Assembly (NCBI GenBank): GCA_049997955.1
Contig: JAEBDY010000007.1
Coordinates: 434,001-498,000 of the forward strand
Direction of reading: 5' to 3'
Length of the DNA: 64,000 bases
From: Umezawaea sp049997955
GTDB lineage: Bacteria; Actinomycetota; Actinomycetes; Mycobacteriales; Pseudonocardiaceae
This document shows, piece by piece, positions 1 to 8,721 of the stretch (positions are counted from its first letter, which is position 1; each line of letters starts with the position of its first letter). A program made the translations under genes and the position numbers. The notes under the pieces are model-generated. The model saw only the letters and a list, made by a program, of their open reading frames with translations. It made no database searches and was not told where the DNA came from.

Positions 1-1
1 G

Positions 2-1186
2 CTGACGATGAGCGTCGGCGTCGGCGCCCTGCTGGCCGTCGTGCTGGCGCTGGCCGCCGGGCCGGTCACCGCGCTGCTCGGCGCGCCGGACGCGGAACCG
101 CTGGTGCGGCTCGCGGCGCTGAGCCTGCCGTTCTCGGCGGCGGGCGGCGTGCAGATGGGGCTGATGCACCGGGACCTGGACTTCCGCCGCCGGATGCTGC
201 CGGACGCGGGCAGCGCCGTGCTCGGCGCCGTGGTGACGGTCGTGCTGGCGCTGCGGGGCTCCGGTCCGTCGGCGCTGGTCGTCGGGCTGCTGTGCACGGC
301 GGTCGCGCAGCCCGTGCTCGGCGCGCTGGCGGGTGGCGGACTCCGGCCGAGCTGGCACGCCGACGTGGCCGCCGAGGCGCTGCGCTGGATCTCCGTGGTG
401 GGACCGGCCGCGGTGGTGGCCGCCCTGGTGATCAACGTCGACTACCTGGCGATCGGGCACGTGCTCGGACCGGAGGCGGTCGGCGTGTACTCGCTGGCCT
501 ACCGGATCGCCTGGGTGCCCTACGTCGTGGTCGCCGTCGTCCTCGGCGCCGTCGCCTTCCCCTTGTGCGCCAAGCTGGTCCGCGCGGGCAGGCGCGACGA
601 GCTGGCCGCCGTCATGGGCCGCTTCACCCGCGTGGTGCTCGTCGTCACAGGCGGGCTGTACCTCGCCGTGGCGCTGCTCGGCGACCGCGTCGTGGTGCTC
701 GGCGCGCGGTGGGAACCCGCCGCCGTGCCGCTGGTGCTGCTGTGCGGCTACGGACTCGGCATCAGCGTGCTGCACATCTGGTACCAGGCCGTGAAGGCGA
801 CCGGCCACGCGGTGCTCTACCTCAAGCTGGAGATCGCCCACCTGGTGCTGGTCGTCGCGGCGCTGGTCCTGGCGACCGAGCACGGCGTGACCGCCGTCGC
901 GGGCGCCCAGCTGGCCGTGGCGTGGGTGATGGCGCCGCTCACCTGGTTCTGCCTGCGGCGGCTCGACGTCGCGCCCGCGCTCGGCGGCATGGCGGCACGG
1001 GTCGCGGTCGCCGCGCTCATCGGCGCTGTCCCCGCGGTGCTGCTCGACCTGCTCGGGGTCTTCGGACCGGACGACTCCCTGGTCGGCGCGATCGCCGAGG
1101 GCGCGGTGCTCCTGCTCGGCTACGGCGTCGGCACGCTCCTCGCGCACCGCGCCGCCCTGGACGAACTGCGCGGAGGTCTGCGGTGA
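2..1186 (+). CDS. polysaccharide flippase (Wzx/MATE-like), 5' partial
   Basis: Multi-pass inner-membrane protein, almost entirely hydrophobic segments separated by short Arg-rich loops, as in oligosaccharide-repeat flippases of the MOP/MATE superfamily. The segment QMGLMHRDLDFRRRMLPD after the first helices is typical of this family. It would move lipid-linked sugar repeats across the membrane for exopolysaccharide assembly. The frame is open to the window edge: the ATG at position 8 has no ribosome-binding site and is preceded in frame by Leu and Thr codons, so the true start is upstream. The stop overlaps the GTG of the following glycosyltransferase, which puts both in one transcript. Substrate unknown. 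Confidence 0.85.
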   Translation: MTMSVGVGALLAVVLALAAGPVTALLGAPDAEPLVRLAALSLPFSAAGGVQMGLMHRDLDFRRRMLPDAGSAVLGAVVTVVLALRGSGPSALVVGLLCTAVAQPVLGALAGGGLRPSWHADVAAEALRWISVVGPAAVVAALVINVDYLAIGHVLGPEAVGVYSLAYRIAWVPYVVVAVVLGAVAFPLCAKLVRAGRRDELAAVMGRFTRVVLVVTGGLYLAVALLGDRVVVLGARWEPAAVPLVLLCGYGLGISVLHIWYQAVKATGHAVLYLKLEIAHLVLVVAALVLATEHGVTAVAGAQLAVAWVMAPLTWFCLRRLDVAPALGGMAARVAVAALIGAVPAVLLDLLGVFGPDDSLVGAIAEGAVLLLGYGVGTLLAHRAALDELRGGLR

Positions 1187-2289
1187 GGGTCGTGCACGTG
1201 ACGCAGCCCGTGGAAGCGGGGGTGGCGGCGGTGGTGCTGGACCTCGCCCTCGCCCAACGCGCGCGCGGGTGGTCCGTCGTGGTCGTCTGCCCGCCGACGG
1301 GCTGGCTCGCCGACCGCGCCCGCGGGCTCGGCATCGACGTGCGCGCCTGGCACGCCACCCGCCAACCCGGCCCGTGGCTGGCCACGGAGGTCCTGTCCCT
1401 GCGCCGGGCGCTGTCCCGCCTGTCGCCGGACGTGGTGCACCTGCACAGCTCCAAGGCGGGTCTCGTCGGCAGGCTCGCGGTGCGCGGCCGCGTGCCCACG
1501 GTGTTCCAACCGCACCTGTGGTCGTTCCAGACCGCGCAGGGAGCGCTCCGCGCGGTCAGCGCCGCCTGGGAGCGCCGGGCGTCGCGGTGGACGGACCTGG
1601 TGGTGTGCGTCAGCGACGACGAGCTGGTCATCGGCCGCGAAGCCGGTGTGACGGCGGACGCCGAGGTGGTCTGCAACGGCGTCGACACCGTCCGCCTCCG
1701 CCCCCGCGACGGCGTCGCGGCACGGGAGTCGCTCGGCCTGGAGCGGAACGCCCCCTTGGCCGTCTGCGTCGGCAGGCTCGCCACCCTCAAGGGCCAGGAC
1801 CAGCTGCTGTCCGCGTGGCCGAAGGTGCTGGCCCGCGTGCCGCGCGCTCGCCTGCTGCTGGTGGGCGACGGCCCGGACGGCCACGGCTGGCGCTCCACCC
1901 ACCCGACGGCCGACCACGACTCCGTGCGCTGGTGGGGCCACAGCGACGACCCGGCCCCGTTCTACACCGCGGCCGACGTCGTCGTGCTGCCGTCCCGCGC
2001 CGAAGGCATGGCGCTGGTGCCGCTGGAGGCGATGGCCTCCGGCCGCCCGGTCGTGGCGTTCGACGTGGGCGGGGTGCGGCAGAGCGTCGGCGACGCGGGC
2101 GCGGTCGTGCCCGCGGGCGACATCGGCGCCCTGGCCGCGGCGGTGGCGCACCGGTTGACCGATCCCGAACTCGCCGCGACCGAGGGAAAGCGCGGCAGGC
2201 AGCGCGCCGAGTTCCTCTTCGACCGGAGTCGGATGGCGGACCAGATCGCCACGCTCGTCGACAAACTCGCCAGGGGACGGATCTCATGA
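1183..2289 (+). CDS. GT4-family glycosyltransferase
   Basis: A 368-residue cytoplasmic GT-B glycosyltransferase. The N-terminal domain starts directly with the VRVVHVTQPVEAGVA fold, and the C-terminal half carries the nucleotide-sugar site, including EGMALVPLE, an E-x7-E motif typical of GT4. It probably adds a sugar to the lipid-linked repeat handled by the upstream flippase. The GTG start is chosen because GGAGG lies six bases upstream and the start overlaps the flippase stop (GTGA). A much longer open frame exists upstream but is only a shadow of the flippase. Its stop overlaps the next gene as ATGA. Donor and acceptor cannot be read from the sequence. Confidence 0.92.
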   Translation: MRVVHVTQPVEAGVAAVVLDLALAQRARGWSVVVVCPPTGWLADRARGLGIDVRAWHATRQPGPWLATEVLSLRRALSRLSPDVVHLHSSKAGLVGRLAVRGRVPTVFQPHLWSFQTAQGALRAVSAAWERRASRWTDLVVCVSDDELVIGREAGVTADAEVVCNGVDTVRLRPRDGVAARESLGLERNAPLAVCVGRLATLKGQDQLLSAWPKVLARVPRARLLLVGDGPDGHGWRSTHPTADHDSVRWWGHSDDPAPFYTAADVVVLPSRAEGMALVPLEAMASGRPVVAFDVGGVRQSVGDAGAVVPAGDIGALAAAVAHRLTDPELAATEGKRGRQRAEFLFDRSRMADQIATLVDKLARGRIS

Positions 2290-3380
2290 GTGGACGGCTG
2301 CGCGTCGCTTACCTGCTGACCCAGGACCGCGGCGGACCGGTGGACGTGACGGTCCGGCTGGCCGCGACCTTCATCGGGTCGGACGCGGTCGACGTCCGCG
2401 TGTTCGGCCCGACCCCGGCGCGCGACGCGGACCTGCTGGCGGGCCACCACGAGGAGATCACCGTGTCCCGCAAGGGGGACGTGGTCGCGGGCAGGCGCAC
2501 CAGGGGTGCCGTGCGCGACTGGCGCCCCGACGTCGTCCACGCCCAGGACCGGCGCGCGGGCCTGGTGAGCGCCGGTCTGCGGTCCACCGCGGTCGTGCAC
2601 ACCTACCACGGTGTTCCCGACGACGTGGGCGAACCTTGGTTCCGCGGCATCCCCGGCGCCCCCGCGCCCTCGGCGTACACCCGCGCGGTGCTCGCCGCGG
2701 ACGCGCTGGTCGCCCGGAAGGTGCACCGCACCATCGTGCCCGCGCCCGCCATGGGCCGGTTCCTGGCCGACCGGCTGCGGGTCCCGGCCCAGCGGCTGAC
2801 GCAGATCGACAACTGCGTCGCCCCCACCGCCGTCCGCCTCCCGTCCGGCCCGGTGCGCCGCCTCGCGTTCGTCGGGCTCCTGGTGGCGCGCAAGGGGGTG
2901 CTGGACCTGCTGACCGCGCTGGCGATGCCCGGCGTGATGCCCGTCGACGCCCGGCTCACGGTGATCGGCGACGGCCCGCAGCGGTCGGAGGCCGAGCGGA
3001 TGGCGGACGAGTCGCCGCTGCGGGGGAAGGTCGACTTCCTCGGGTTCCGCGCCGACGTGCCGGACCTGCTGCTCGCGTGCGACGCGCTGGTGCTGCCGTC
3101 CAGCATGGAGCAGCAGCCGCTCGTCGTCGCCGAGGCCATGTCGGCCGGGAAGCCGGTCGTGGCGACGGACACCGGCGGGGTGGCGGACATGGTCGGCGCC
3201 TCCGGCTACCTCGCCCAGCCCGGCGACGTGCCGGGGCTGGCCGACCGCCTGCGCACCCTGTTCGCCGACCCGGACCCCGCGGGCACGGGCTGGGAGATGG
3301 CCACCCGCGCCCAGGCCCGGTTCACCCCGGAGGTGTGCGCGCGCAGGCACCTGGCGCTGTACGAGGACCTGCTGGGGTAG
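2286..3380 (+). CDS. GT4-family glycosyltransferase
   Basis: A 364-residue GT-B glycosyltransferase, third gene of the flippase operon. It shows the N-terminal Rossmann half (RLRVAYLLTQDRGGPVDVT), a HTYHG segment near residue 105, and the C-terminal E-x7-E motif in MEQQPLVVAEAM followed by GKPVVATDTGG. The ATG overlaps the preceding stop and has a purine-rich GGGGACGG just upstream, so the two transferases are translationally coupled. It is related to but clearly diverged from its neighbour, suggesting successive additions to one repeat unit. A hairpin follows the stop. Sugar specificity unknown. Confidence 0.92.
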   Translation: MSGRLRVAYLLTQDRGGPVDVTVRLAATFIGSDAVDVRVFGPTPARDADLLAGHHEEITVSRKGDVVAGRRTRGAVRDWRPDVVHAQDRRAGLVSAGLRSTAVVHTYHGVPDDVGEPWFRGIPGAPAPSAYTRAVLAADALVARKVHRTIVPAPAMGRFLADRLRVPAQRLTQIDNCVAPTAVRLPSGPVRRLAFVGLLVARKGVLDLLTALAMPGVMPVDARLTVIGDGPQRSEAERMADESPLRGKVDFLGFRADVPDLLLACDALVLPSSMEQQPLVVAEAMSAGKPVVATDTGGVADMVGASGYLAQPGDVPGLADRLRTLFADPDPAGTGWEMATRAQARFTPEVCARRHLALYEDLLG

Positions 3381-3412
3381 TGGTCCGCATAAGGGGTTCC
3401 CCGGTTTCGGTT

Positions 3413-3436
3413 GGTGGTCCAGCGGACTGGACCACC
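3413..3436. terminator. bidirectional hairpin terminator
   Basis: Perfect 10-bp inverted repeat GGTGGTCCAG / CTGGACCACC with a 4-nt loop (cgga), lying between the converging glycosyltransferase and GHL15 genes. There is no U-tract, as usual in high-GC actinomycetes. Confidence 0.7.
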
Positions 3437-3451
3437 CCGGTCGGGAGCCCG

Positions 3452-4711
3452 CTAGGACCTGGGTTCCAGCAGGACCACGCCGTCGGAGGCGGGGAGGTCC
3501 AGCGCGGCCGCGGATCTGCCCTCCATGGTGACCAAACCCTCCGGCGGCGTCACCTCGAGCGGTGCGCCGGTCGGGTTCACCGCGACCCAGCCGCCGGTGA
3601 ACCGGCGGCTCCACAGCCCGTCGGCCCGCCGGGTCGCCGTCTCGACGGCCTCGCCCAAGCCCGCTGCCTGGAGCGGCGACCACTCGGGGTCGAGGTAGGT
3701 GTCCGAGGTGGCCGGGGTCCAGCACGTGCGCGGCCCCGCGAGCAGCGCGGCGCTGGCGTACCCGGCCCGGTCCTCCCGCGCTCCCCGCGTCCTGGTCGCC
3801 AGTAGCAGCAACGACTCGCCCAGCGCGGCCTGGGCGCGCAGCTCGGTGAACTCGTTGCCCCGGAACGTCAGCAGCCCGCCGGTCCCGTCGTCGTCCCGGA
3901 AGCCGAAGTTCTCCTCCATGGCGCCGCCGAACCGCGAGTGCGCGGTCCAGCGGCCGGGGGTCAGGTGCGTCTCGGACACGTTGGGCACGAACAGCTTCCC
4001 GGCCTTCGTGAGCGAATCCCCGGCCACGCCCAGGAACTCGTCCAGCCCGTCGCGCAGCAGCCGGTCCGTCGCCTTCAGGTCGGCGGTGCCCGCCAGGACG
4101 GCGGGGGAGTAGTGCCTCAGCGAGTTGAAGTCGTTGTCCGCCAACACCCCGTCCCAGCCCTCGCGGGTCACCTCGGCCGTCACGGCCCTGCTCCACGCGA
4201 GCTGGTACGACGTCTCCCACACGGTCATCTGCCAGTGGTTCGGGTACCCGTCCCACTCGATGCGCTTCCCGGCCGTGTCCAGCGCGAACCACTCGGGGTG
4301 CTCGCGCTGGGTGGCGCTGTGGCCGAGGCCGGACGGCAGGTAGGCCGCGTCCTGGTCGCCGATCACCGCGCCCTGGTAGTCGCGGGTGCTGGAGAGGTCC
4401 TTGTACACCAGCACCTTGATCTTCGGGTTGAGCTGGTGGAGCTGCCGCATGGCCGCGGTCTCCATCGCGTTGAGCACCACCACGTCGTAGCGCTGCGCCG
4501 CGAACCGGATGTCCCGTGCCGTGGGGGAGTCGCCGATGCCGTACCACCACGCGCACGGGGCGGTCGCCTTCATCCGCGGACCCTCGTCCTCGGTCGCCGA
4601 GCCGAAGGCGCACGCCTGCGCGGAGAGCAGCGCCACCAGGGCGGCCACCCCGGTGACCGCCCTCCTCGTCCTGGAGCGGCCACCGCACCGGACTACCGCT
4701 GTTTGCGACAC
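3452..4711 (-). CDS. secreted GHL15-like putative glycoside hydrolase
   Basis: A 419-residue exported protein. The N-terminus has Arg-rich residues, a hydrophobic stretch (VTGVAALVALLSAQA) and a Cys at a possible lipobox or cleavage site (SAQAC). The body has the TIM-barrel look of hypothetical glycosyl hydrolase family 15 (GHL15): WWYGIGDSP near the start, then KIKVLVYKDLSSTRDYQ, EWFALDTAGKRIEWDGYPN and GVLADNDF, with acidic residues at strand ends. It probably acts on a cell-surface glycan. The GTG start overlaps the end of the upstream phosphotransferase gene by 19 nt, so the two are co-transcribed; this suggests a trimming or release role in the same polysaccharide pathway. The catalytic residues are inferred only. 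Confidence 0.72.
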   Translation of the reverse strand: MSQTAVVRCGGRSRTRRAVTGVAALVALLSAQACAFGSATEDEGPRMKATAPCAWWYGIGDSPTARDIRFAAQRYDVVVLNAMETAAMRQLHQLNPKIKVLVYKDLSSTRDYQGAVIGDQDAAYLPSGLGHSATQREHPEWFALDTAGKRIEWDGYPNHWQMTVWETSYQLAWSRAVTAEVTREGWDGVLADNDFNSLRHYSPAVLAGTADLKATDRLLRDGLDEFLGVAGDSLTKAGKLFVPNVSETHLTPGRWTAHSRFGGAMEENFGFRDDDGTGGLLTFRGNEFTELRAQAALGESLLLLATRTRGAREDRAGYASAALLAGPRTCWTPATSDTYLDPEWSPLQAAGLGEAVETATRRADGLWSRRFTGGWVAVNPTGAPLEVTPPEGLVTMEGRSAAALDLPASDGVVLLEPRS

Positions 4712-6114
4712 ACCAATTCACCCACCGTCAGCACGAGGATCTTCAGGTCCAGCCACAACGACCAGTTGGCGATGTAGTAGTTGTCGTACCGGGACCGGTC
4801 GGCGATCGACGTGTCGCCGCGCAGCCCGTGCACCTGGGCCAGGCCGGTGAGGCCCGCGGGCACGCGGTGCCGCGCCCAGTACAGCTCGTGGATGGCGGAG
4901 AACTCGCGCACGAACACGGGCCGCTCCGGCCGCGGGCCGACGATGGACATGTCGCCGCGGACGATGTTCCACAGCTGCGGCAGCTCGTCGAGCGAGGTGC
5001 CCCGCAGGAACCGGCCGACCGGGCCGACCCTGGCGTCGCCCTGCACGGACCACTTGGTCTGCGAGTCGTCCGTGCCGCCCGGCCGGACGCTGCGGATCTT
5101 GTAGAGCCGGAACTTGCGGCCGTCCATGCCGATGCGGACCTGGCGGAAGATCACCGGTCGGCCGCTCTCGACCAGCACGGCGAGCGCGCACAGGCCGATC
5201 AGCGGCGACAGCACCGCGAGCGCGAGCGCGGCGAGGAGCACGTCGACCGCGCGCTTGAGCCACCAGCTGGGCCTGCTCGTCGGGGCCGTGCCGAGCCGCA
5301 CCAGCGGGTAGCTTCGGAGCCGTTCGACGTCGTGGTTGTCCTGGTACAGCTCGAACATCCGCGGCACGACGAGCGTCGTGCAGCCGAGCCGGTGGGCGGT
5401 GATCGCCGCGTCGACGGCCGAGGTGTCGCGGGTGTCGGAGAACGCCAGGATCACCGTGCCGACGCCGAGCCGGGTGATGGCCGAGGCCAGGTCCTCCCTG
5501 AGCAGCCCGACCGGGAGGTCCTCGCGGCCGAGCCAGGGCTCGGAGTCCACGAACCCGACCGGCCGCAGCCCGAACTGGGGGTGCTCGATCATGGTGGTCA
5601 CGAGGTCCGCGCCGACCTTGCCCGCGCCGACGACGAGCGTGCGGTCGCAGCGGCCGAAGCGGCGGCGGCCCCAGCGGCCGAGCCAGAACGTGGCGAACCG
5701 GACGGGTTCGCCGCAGACGACGAAGAGCACGAGGAGGTGCTGGAGCGCGCTCGTCACGTGCGCGGGCTGGCCGGTGGCCATGGCCCAGCAGGCCAGCAGC
5801 GCGAACGTCGTCGCCGTCGTGGCCAGCGAGCGCGGCAGGTCCTGGAACCACGACAGCCAGAGCCGCCTGCGGTAGATCCGGCCGCTCGACCGGACGATCA
5901 GCAGCAGCACCCCGGTGAGCGCGGTCGCGCCCCACCCCGGACGCGTCCACAGCGCCCCCGCGACCAGCGCCGCCAGGTCGACCAGGCCCAGTGCGACCGC
6001 GACCGCGTTCACCCGCGCGGACAAGGGCCTCGCAGGGGAACCGTGCTGCGCCCTGCGCGCGTGGCGCCCTTTCGGCACCGGGGGCGAAGTGACGGCCGAC
6101 GCCAGATCAGTCAT
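4693..6114 (-). CDS. polyprenyl-phosphate glycosylphosphotransferase (WbaP/CpsE type)
   Basis: Initiating enzyme of exopolysaccharide synthesis, 473 residues. It transfers a sugar-1-phosphate to undecaprenyl phosphate at the membrane. About four N-terminal membrane segments lie in residues 35-142, followed by a Rossmann-like domain (RTLVVGAGKVGADLV near 158-172). The C-terminal bacterial sugar transferase domain starts at the re-entrant helix (KRAVDVLLAALALAV) and includes KIRSVRPGG, the catalytic Asp-Glu of SLDELPQLWN, and SIVGPRPERP. ATG start with AAAGGGTGA seven bases upstream. It is transcribed away from the GT2 gene across a 0.4-kb AT-richer region and overlaps the GHL15 gene downstream. 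The sugar is unknown. Confidence 0.93.
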   Translation of the reverse strand: MTDLASAVTSPPVPKGRHARRAQHGSPARPLSARVNAVAVALGLVDLAALVAGALWTRPGWGATALTGVLLLIVRSSGRIYRRRLWLSWFQDLPRSLATTATTFALLACWAMATGQPAHVTSALQHLLVLFVVCGEPVRFATFWLGRWGRRRFGRCDRTLVVGAGKVGADLVTTMIEHPQFGLRPVGFVDSEPWLGREDLPVGLLREDLASAITRLGVGTVILAFSDTRDTSAVDAAITAHRLGCTTLVVPRMFELYQDNHDVERLRSYPLVRLGTAPTSRPSWWLKRAVDVLLAALALAVLSPLIGLCALAVLVESGRPVIFRQVRIGMDGRKFRLYKIRSVRPGGTDDSQTKWSVQGDARVGPVGRFLRGTSLDELPQLWNIVRGDMSIVGPRPERPVFVREFSAIHELYWARHRVPAGLTGLAQVHGLRGDTSIADRSRYDNYYIANWSLWLDLKILVLTVGELVCRKQR

Positions 6115-6532
6115 CGAAATTCACCCTTTCGTGGGAATTCCACACCGCTGCGCGGTGAGCACTTTCCGGTCTCCGCGGCGGCGGCCACGCCGCGCCATGC
6201 CACATCCCGAACGACTTCCTCTCCGAATTCGGCTCGGTGGCTGCTCCCGACAGCCTTTCCCTTGCCACAACAGGACACTCGATGGAGTTCACCCATTCGG
6301 TGTTATCGAGTGTCCACGACCCGGAAAGCAGCGAAAAAACTCGCAACAATCACTCTTCCGGTGGACAAAAAACGCTCCTTACGGTGACAGGTGTTTGTCG
6401 GTCTGATGCCTTGGTTACCGCGCTTGTCCGGACCAGGTTAAAGAAAGAACGGAACGTAGCCGAATATGACTCGACGACGCGGATGGGCAATTCTCTCCGC
6501 TGTCCGATTGACGAGCAATGGTGAGGGGCACT
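6115..6532. promoter_or_regulatory. divergent promoter region of the polysaccharide genes with an 11-bp inverted repeat
   Basis: About 0.4 kb without a convincing gene, noticeably less GC-rich than its flanks, between the divergent phosphotransferase and GT2 genes. It holds a perfect inverted repeat GGACACTCGAT (6273-6283) / ATCGAGTGTCC (6305-6315) with a 21-nt spacer, and an A-rich stretch around 6333-6375. Both flanking operons should start here. No known riboswitch consensus was recognised. Confidence 0.55.
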
Positions 6533-7360
6533 GTGGCACTCGAAGAGGCCGAGGCGCGGATCAGACCGGTGTCGGTCGTTCCGCGGACGGGCAGCGCGAC
6601 GCTGACCTGCGGACGGGCGCACGTCGTGCTGCCCGCGTTCAACGAGGAGGGCTCGCTGCCGCCGCTGCTGCGCAGGCTGGCGAACCTCTCCCTGGCAGGC
6701 GGCCTGACCGTGTGGGTCGTCGACGACGGGTCGTCGGACGCGACCGCCGCCACCGCCGAGCGCGGTGTCGACGGGCTCGACGTCCGGCTCGTGCGCCACC
6801 GGGTCAACCTCGGCCTCGGCCGCGCGCTCCAGACCGGCCTGCGCGCCGCGCTGGCCGACTCGGGCGACGACGACGTGGTGATCGTCATGGACGCCGACGA
6901 CACCCACGACCCCGGGCTGATCCCGTTGTTGCAGAAGGAGATCGCGGCGGGAGCGGACGTGGTGATCTGCTCGCGGTTCGTGGACGGGGGCGACGACACC
7001 ACCGCCCCGCTCGGCCGCCGGATGCTGTCCCGCGGCGCGGGCACGCTGTTCCGCCACACCCTCGACGTCGACGGCGTCCGCGACTTCACCAGCGGCTTCC
7101 GCGCGTACCGCGTGACGCTGCTGCGCCGCGCCGCCGACCACTGGGGCGAGCGGCTCGTGGAGGAGCAGGGCTTCGCCTGCATGGTCGAGCTGCTGCTCAA
7201 GCTGCGGCACTGCGACCCGGTGATCTCGGAGATCCCGCTGCCCCTGCGCTACGACCGCAAGAAGAGCGTCAGCAAGCTGCGCTTGCGGCGCACGATGGGT
7301 CAGTACGCGAAGTTGCTCGTGCGCGACCGGCTGAGCCCCGCGCCGTTCCGGAAGCTGTGA
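6533..7360 (+). CDS. GT2-family glycosyltransferase (DPM1-like)
   Basis: A GT-A glycosyltransferase of about 275 residues resembling polyprenyl-phosphate mannosyl/glucosyl transferases. The start of the GT-A fold (VVLPAFNEEGSLPPLL), VVDDGSSDAT, the metal-binding VIVMDADDTHDP (DxD) and the late DFTSGFRAYR segment are visible. It has no C-terminal membrane helices, so it should work at the cytoplasmic face of the membrane. I prefer GTG 6533 because GAGG lies six bases upstream; the in-frame ATG at 6518 lacks a binding site and would add five residues. The stop overlaps a GTG that leads into the next gene, so the two are coupled. Confidence 0.88.
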   Translation: MALEEAEARIRPVSVVPRTGSATLTCGRAHVVLPAFNEEGSLPPLLRRLANLSLAGGLTVWVVDDGSSDATAATAERGVDGLDVRLVRHRVNLGLGRALQTGLRAALADSGDDDVVIVMDADDTHDPGLIPLLQKEIAAGADVVICSRFVDGGDDTTAPLGRRMLSRGAGTLFRHTLDVDGVRDFTSGFRAYRVTLLRRAADHWGERLVEEQGFACMVELLLKLRHCDPVISEIPLPLRYDRKKSVSKLRLRRTMGQYAKLLVRDRLSPAPFRKL

Positions 7361-7365
7361 CGCCG

Positions 7366-8682
7366 ATGACTGGTTCGACCCGACACGTCGTGGTCGTCGG
7401 CGGTGGCATCTGCGGCCTCGCCGTGGCCCACCGCCTCGCCCACGCAGGCACCCGCGTGACGCTGCTGGAGAGCAGCGACCAGCTCGGGGGCCTCGGCACG
7501 TTCTTCCCGACCGGCGACGGCTGGGTGGAGCGCTTCTACCACTGCGTGATGCCGACTGACGACAGCCTGCTCGCCCTGCTCGGCGACATCGGCGCGCGCG
7601 ACGGGATCCGCTGGCGGCCGACCCGGATGGGCATGGTCGTCGACGGGGGGTTCTACGGCTTCAACTCGGCGCTCGACCTGCTGCGGTTCACCCCGCTGCG
7701 GCTCCGCGACCGCGTCCGCTTCGGCGCCGTGTCCCTGCTGCTGCGCCGACTTGGCAAGGGCAAGGACCTGGACAACCTGCGCACGGAGGACTGGCTGCGC
7801 AAGCTCTACGGCGACGTCATCTGGTCCGAGCTGTTCGCGCCCATGTTCGGCTCGAAGTTCGGCGAGGCGTTCGGCGACGTGCCCGCGCTGTACCTGTGGC
7901 AGCGGCTGGGGCGCGAGAGCAACGTGGCCACCCGCGGGTACCCCTCGGGCGGCTACAAGGCGGTGATCGACGCGCTGGGGGCGTCGATCACCGCCGCGGG
8001 CGGCGTCGTGCGGACCGGAACCCCGGTGCAGGGGTTGCGGAGCACTCCCGAGCGGTCGTACGTGGCGCTCGCCGACGGCGAGGTGCTGGAGGCCGACCAG
8101 GTCGTGTCGACGGTCCCGCTGCCGCTGCTGCGCGGACTCGCGGACGCCGAGCTGGCCGACCGGCTGCCCACGCTCTCGTTGCCGTACCAGGGCGTGGTGA
8201 ACGCGCTGTTCTTCCTGAAGCGGCCGTTGACCGGGAACTACTGGGCTCCGGTGCTGCGGTCCGGCACGGACTTCGACGGCGTCATCGAGATGTCCGCCCT
8301 GACGGGTCCGGAGACGTACGGCGGCAGGCACCTCGCGTACGTCATGCACTACACGAGCCGGACCTCCGCGCTCTACCACGAGGACGCGGACGTCATCGCG
8401 GAGCGGTGGACCCGGCAGTTCCTCGAACTGCACCGCGGGCTCGGGCTCACGGCCGAGGACGTCGACGAGGTCCGGGTGTTCAAGGCGCCCTTCGTGGAAC
8501 CCGTCTACCCCTTGGGCTTCCTGGATCGGCGGCCGGAGGTGGAGGTGCCCGGCACCTCGGTCCTGCTCGCCACGACAGCGCACATCTACCCGGACGTGAC
8601 GAGCTGGAACTCCAGCGTCGCGCTCGCCGACCAGGTCTCGGCCATGATCCTCTCGGCCGACCCGGTCTCGGAACGCGTCTGA
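7366..8682 (+). CDS. FAD/NAD(P)-dependent oxidoreductase (amine-oxidase superfamily)
   Basis: A 438-residue flavoprotein with an N-terminal dinucleotide fold (VVVVGGGICGLAVAHRLA, then LLESSDQLGGLG) and a C-terminal FAD-binding end. Between them lies a substrate domain with GYPSGGYKAVIDAL, as in protoporphyrinogen-oxidase/UGM-like enzymes of polysaccharide and lipid loci. ATG 7366 is chosen with GGAAG 11 bases upstream; GTG 7357, overlapping the GT2 stop, is an equally possible start. It is coupled to the GT2 gene, so it may modify a lipid-linked sugar. The exact reaction is not deducible. A hairpin terminator follows. Confidence 0.82.
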   Translation: MTGSTRHVVVVGGGICGLAVAHRLAHAGTRVTLLESSDQLGGLGTFFPTGDGWVERFYHCVMPTDDSLLALLGDIGARDGIRWRPTRMGMVVDGGFYGFNSALDLLRFTPLRLRDRVRFGAVSLLLRRLGKGKDLDNLRTEDWLRKLYGDVIWSELFAPMFGSKFGEAFGDVPALYLWQRLGRESNVATRGYPSGGYKAVIDALGASITAAGGVVRTGTPVQGLRSTPERSYVALADGEVLEADQVVSTVPLPLLRGLADAELADRLPTLSLPYQGVVNALFFLKRPLTGNYWAPVLRSGTDFDGVIEMSALTGPETYGGRHLAYVMHYTSRTSALYHEDADVIAERWTRQFLELHRGLGLTAEDVDEVRVFKAPFVEPVYPLGFLDRRPEVEVPGTSVLLATTAHIYPDVTSWNSSVALADQVSAMILSADPVSERV

Positions 8683-8693
8683 CACGGGGACGC

Positions 8694-8720
8694 GCGGCGG
8701 GGGTCGACGACCCCCGCCGC
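8694..8720. terminator. bidirectional hairpin terminator
   Basis: Perfect 12-bp stem GCGGCGGGGGTC / GACCCCCGCCGC with a 3-nt loop, between the converging FAD oxidoreductase and epimerase genes. It ends two bases before the epimerase stop codon. Confidence 0.8.
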
Positions 8721-8721
8721 G

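Noticed and set aside
6333..6410. A-rich leader segment resembling a riboswitch or sRNA start.
   Set aside because: No match to a remembered riboswitch core and no flanking stems that would form an aptamer. It is left as promoter DNA.
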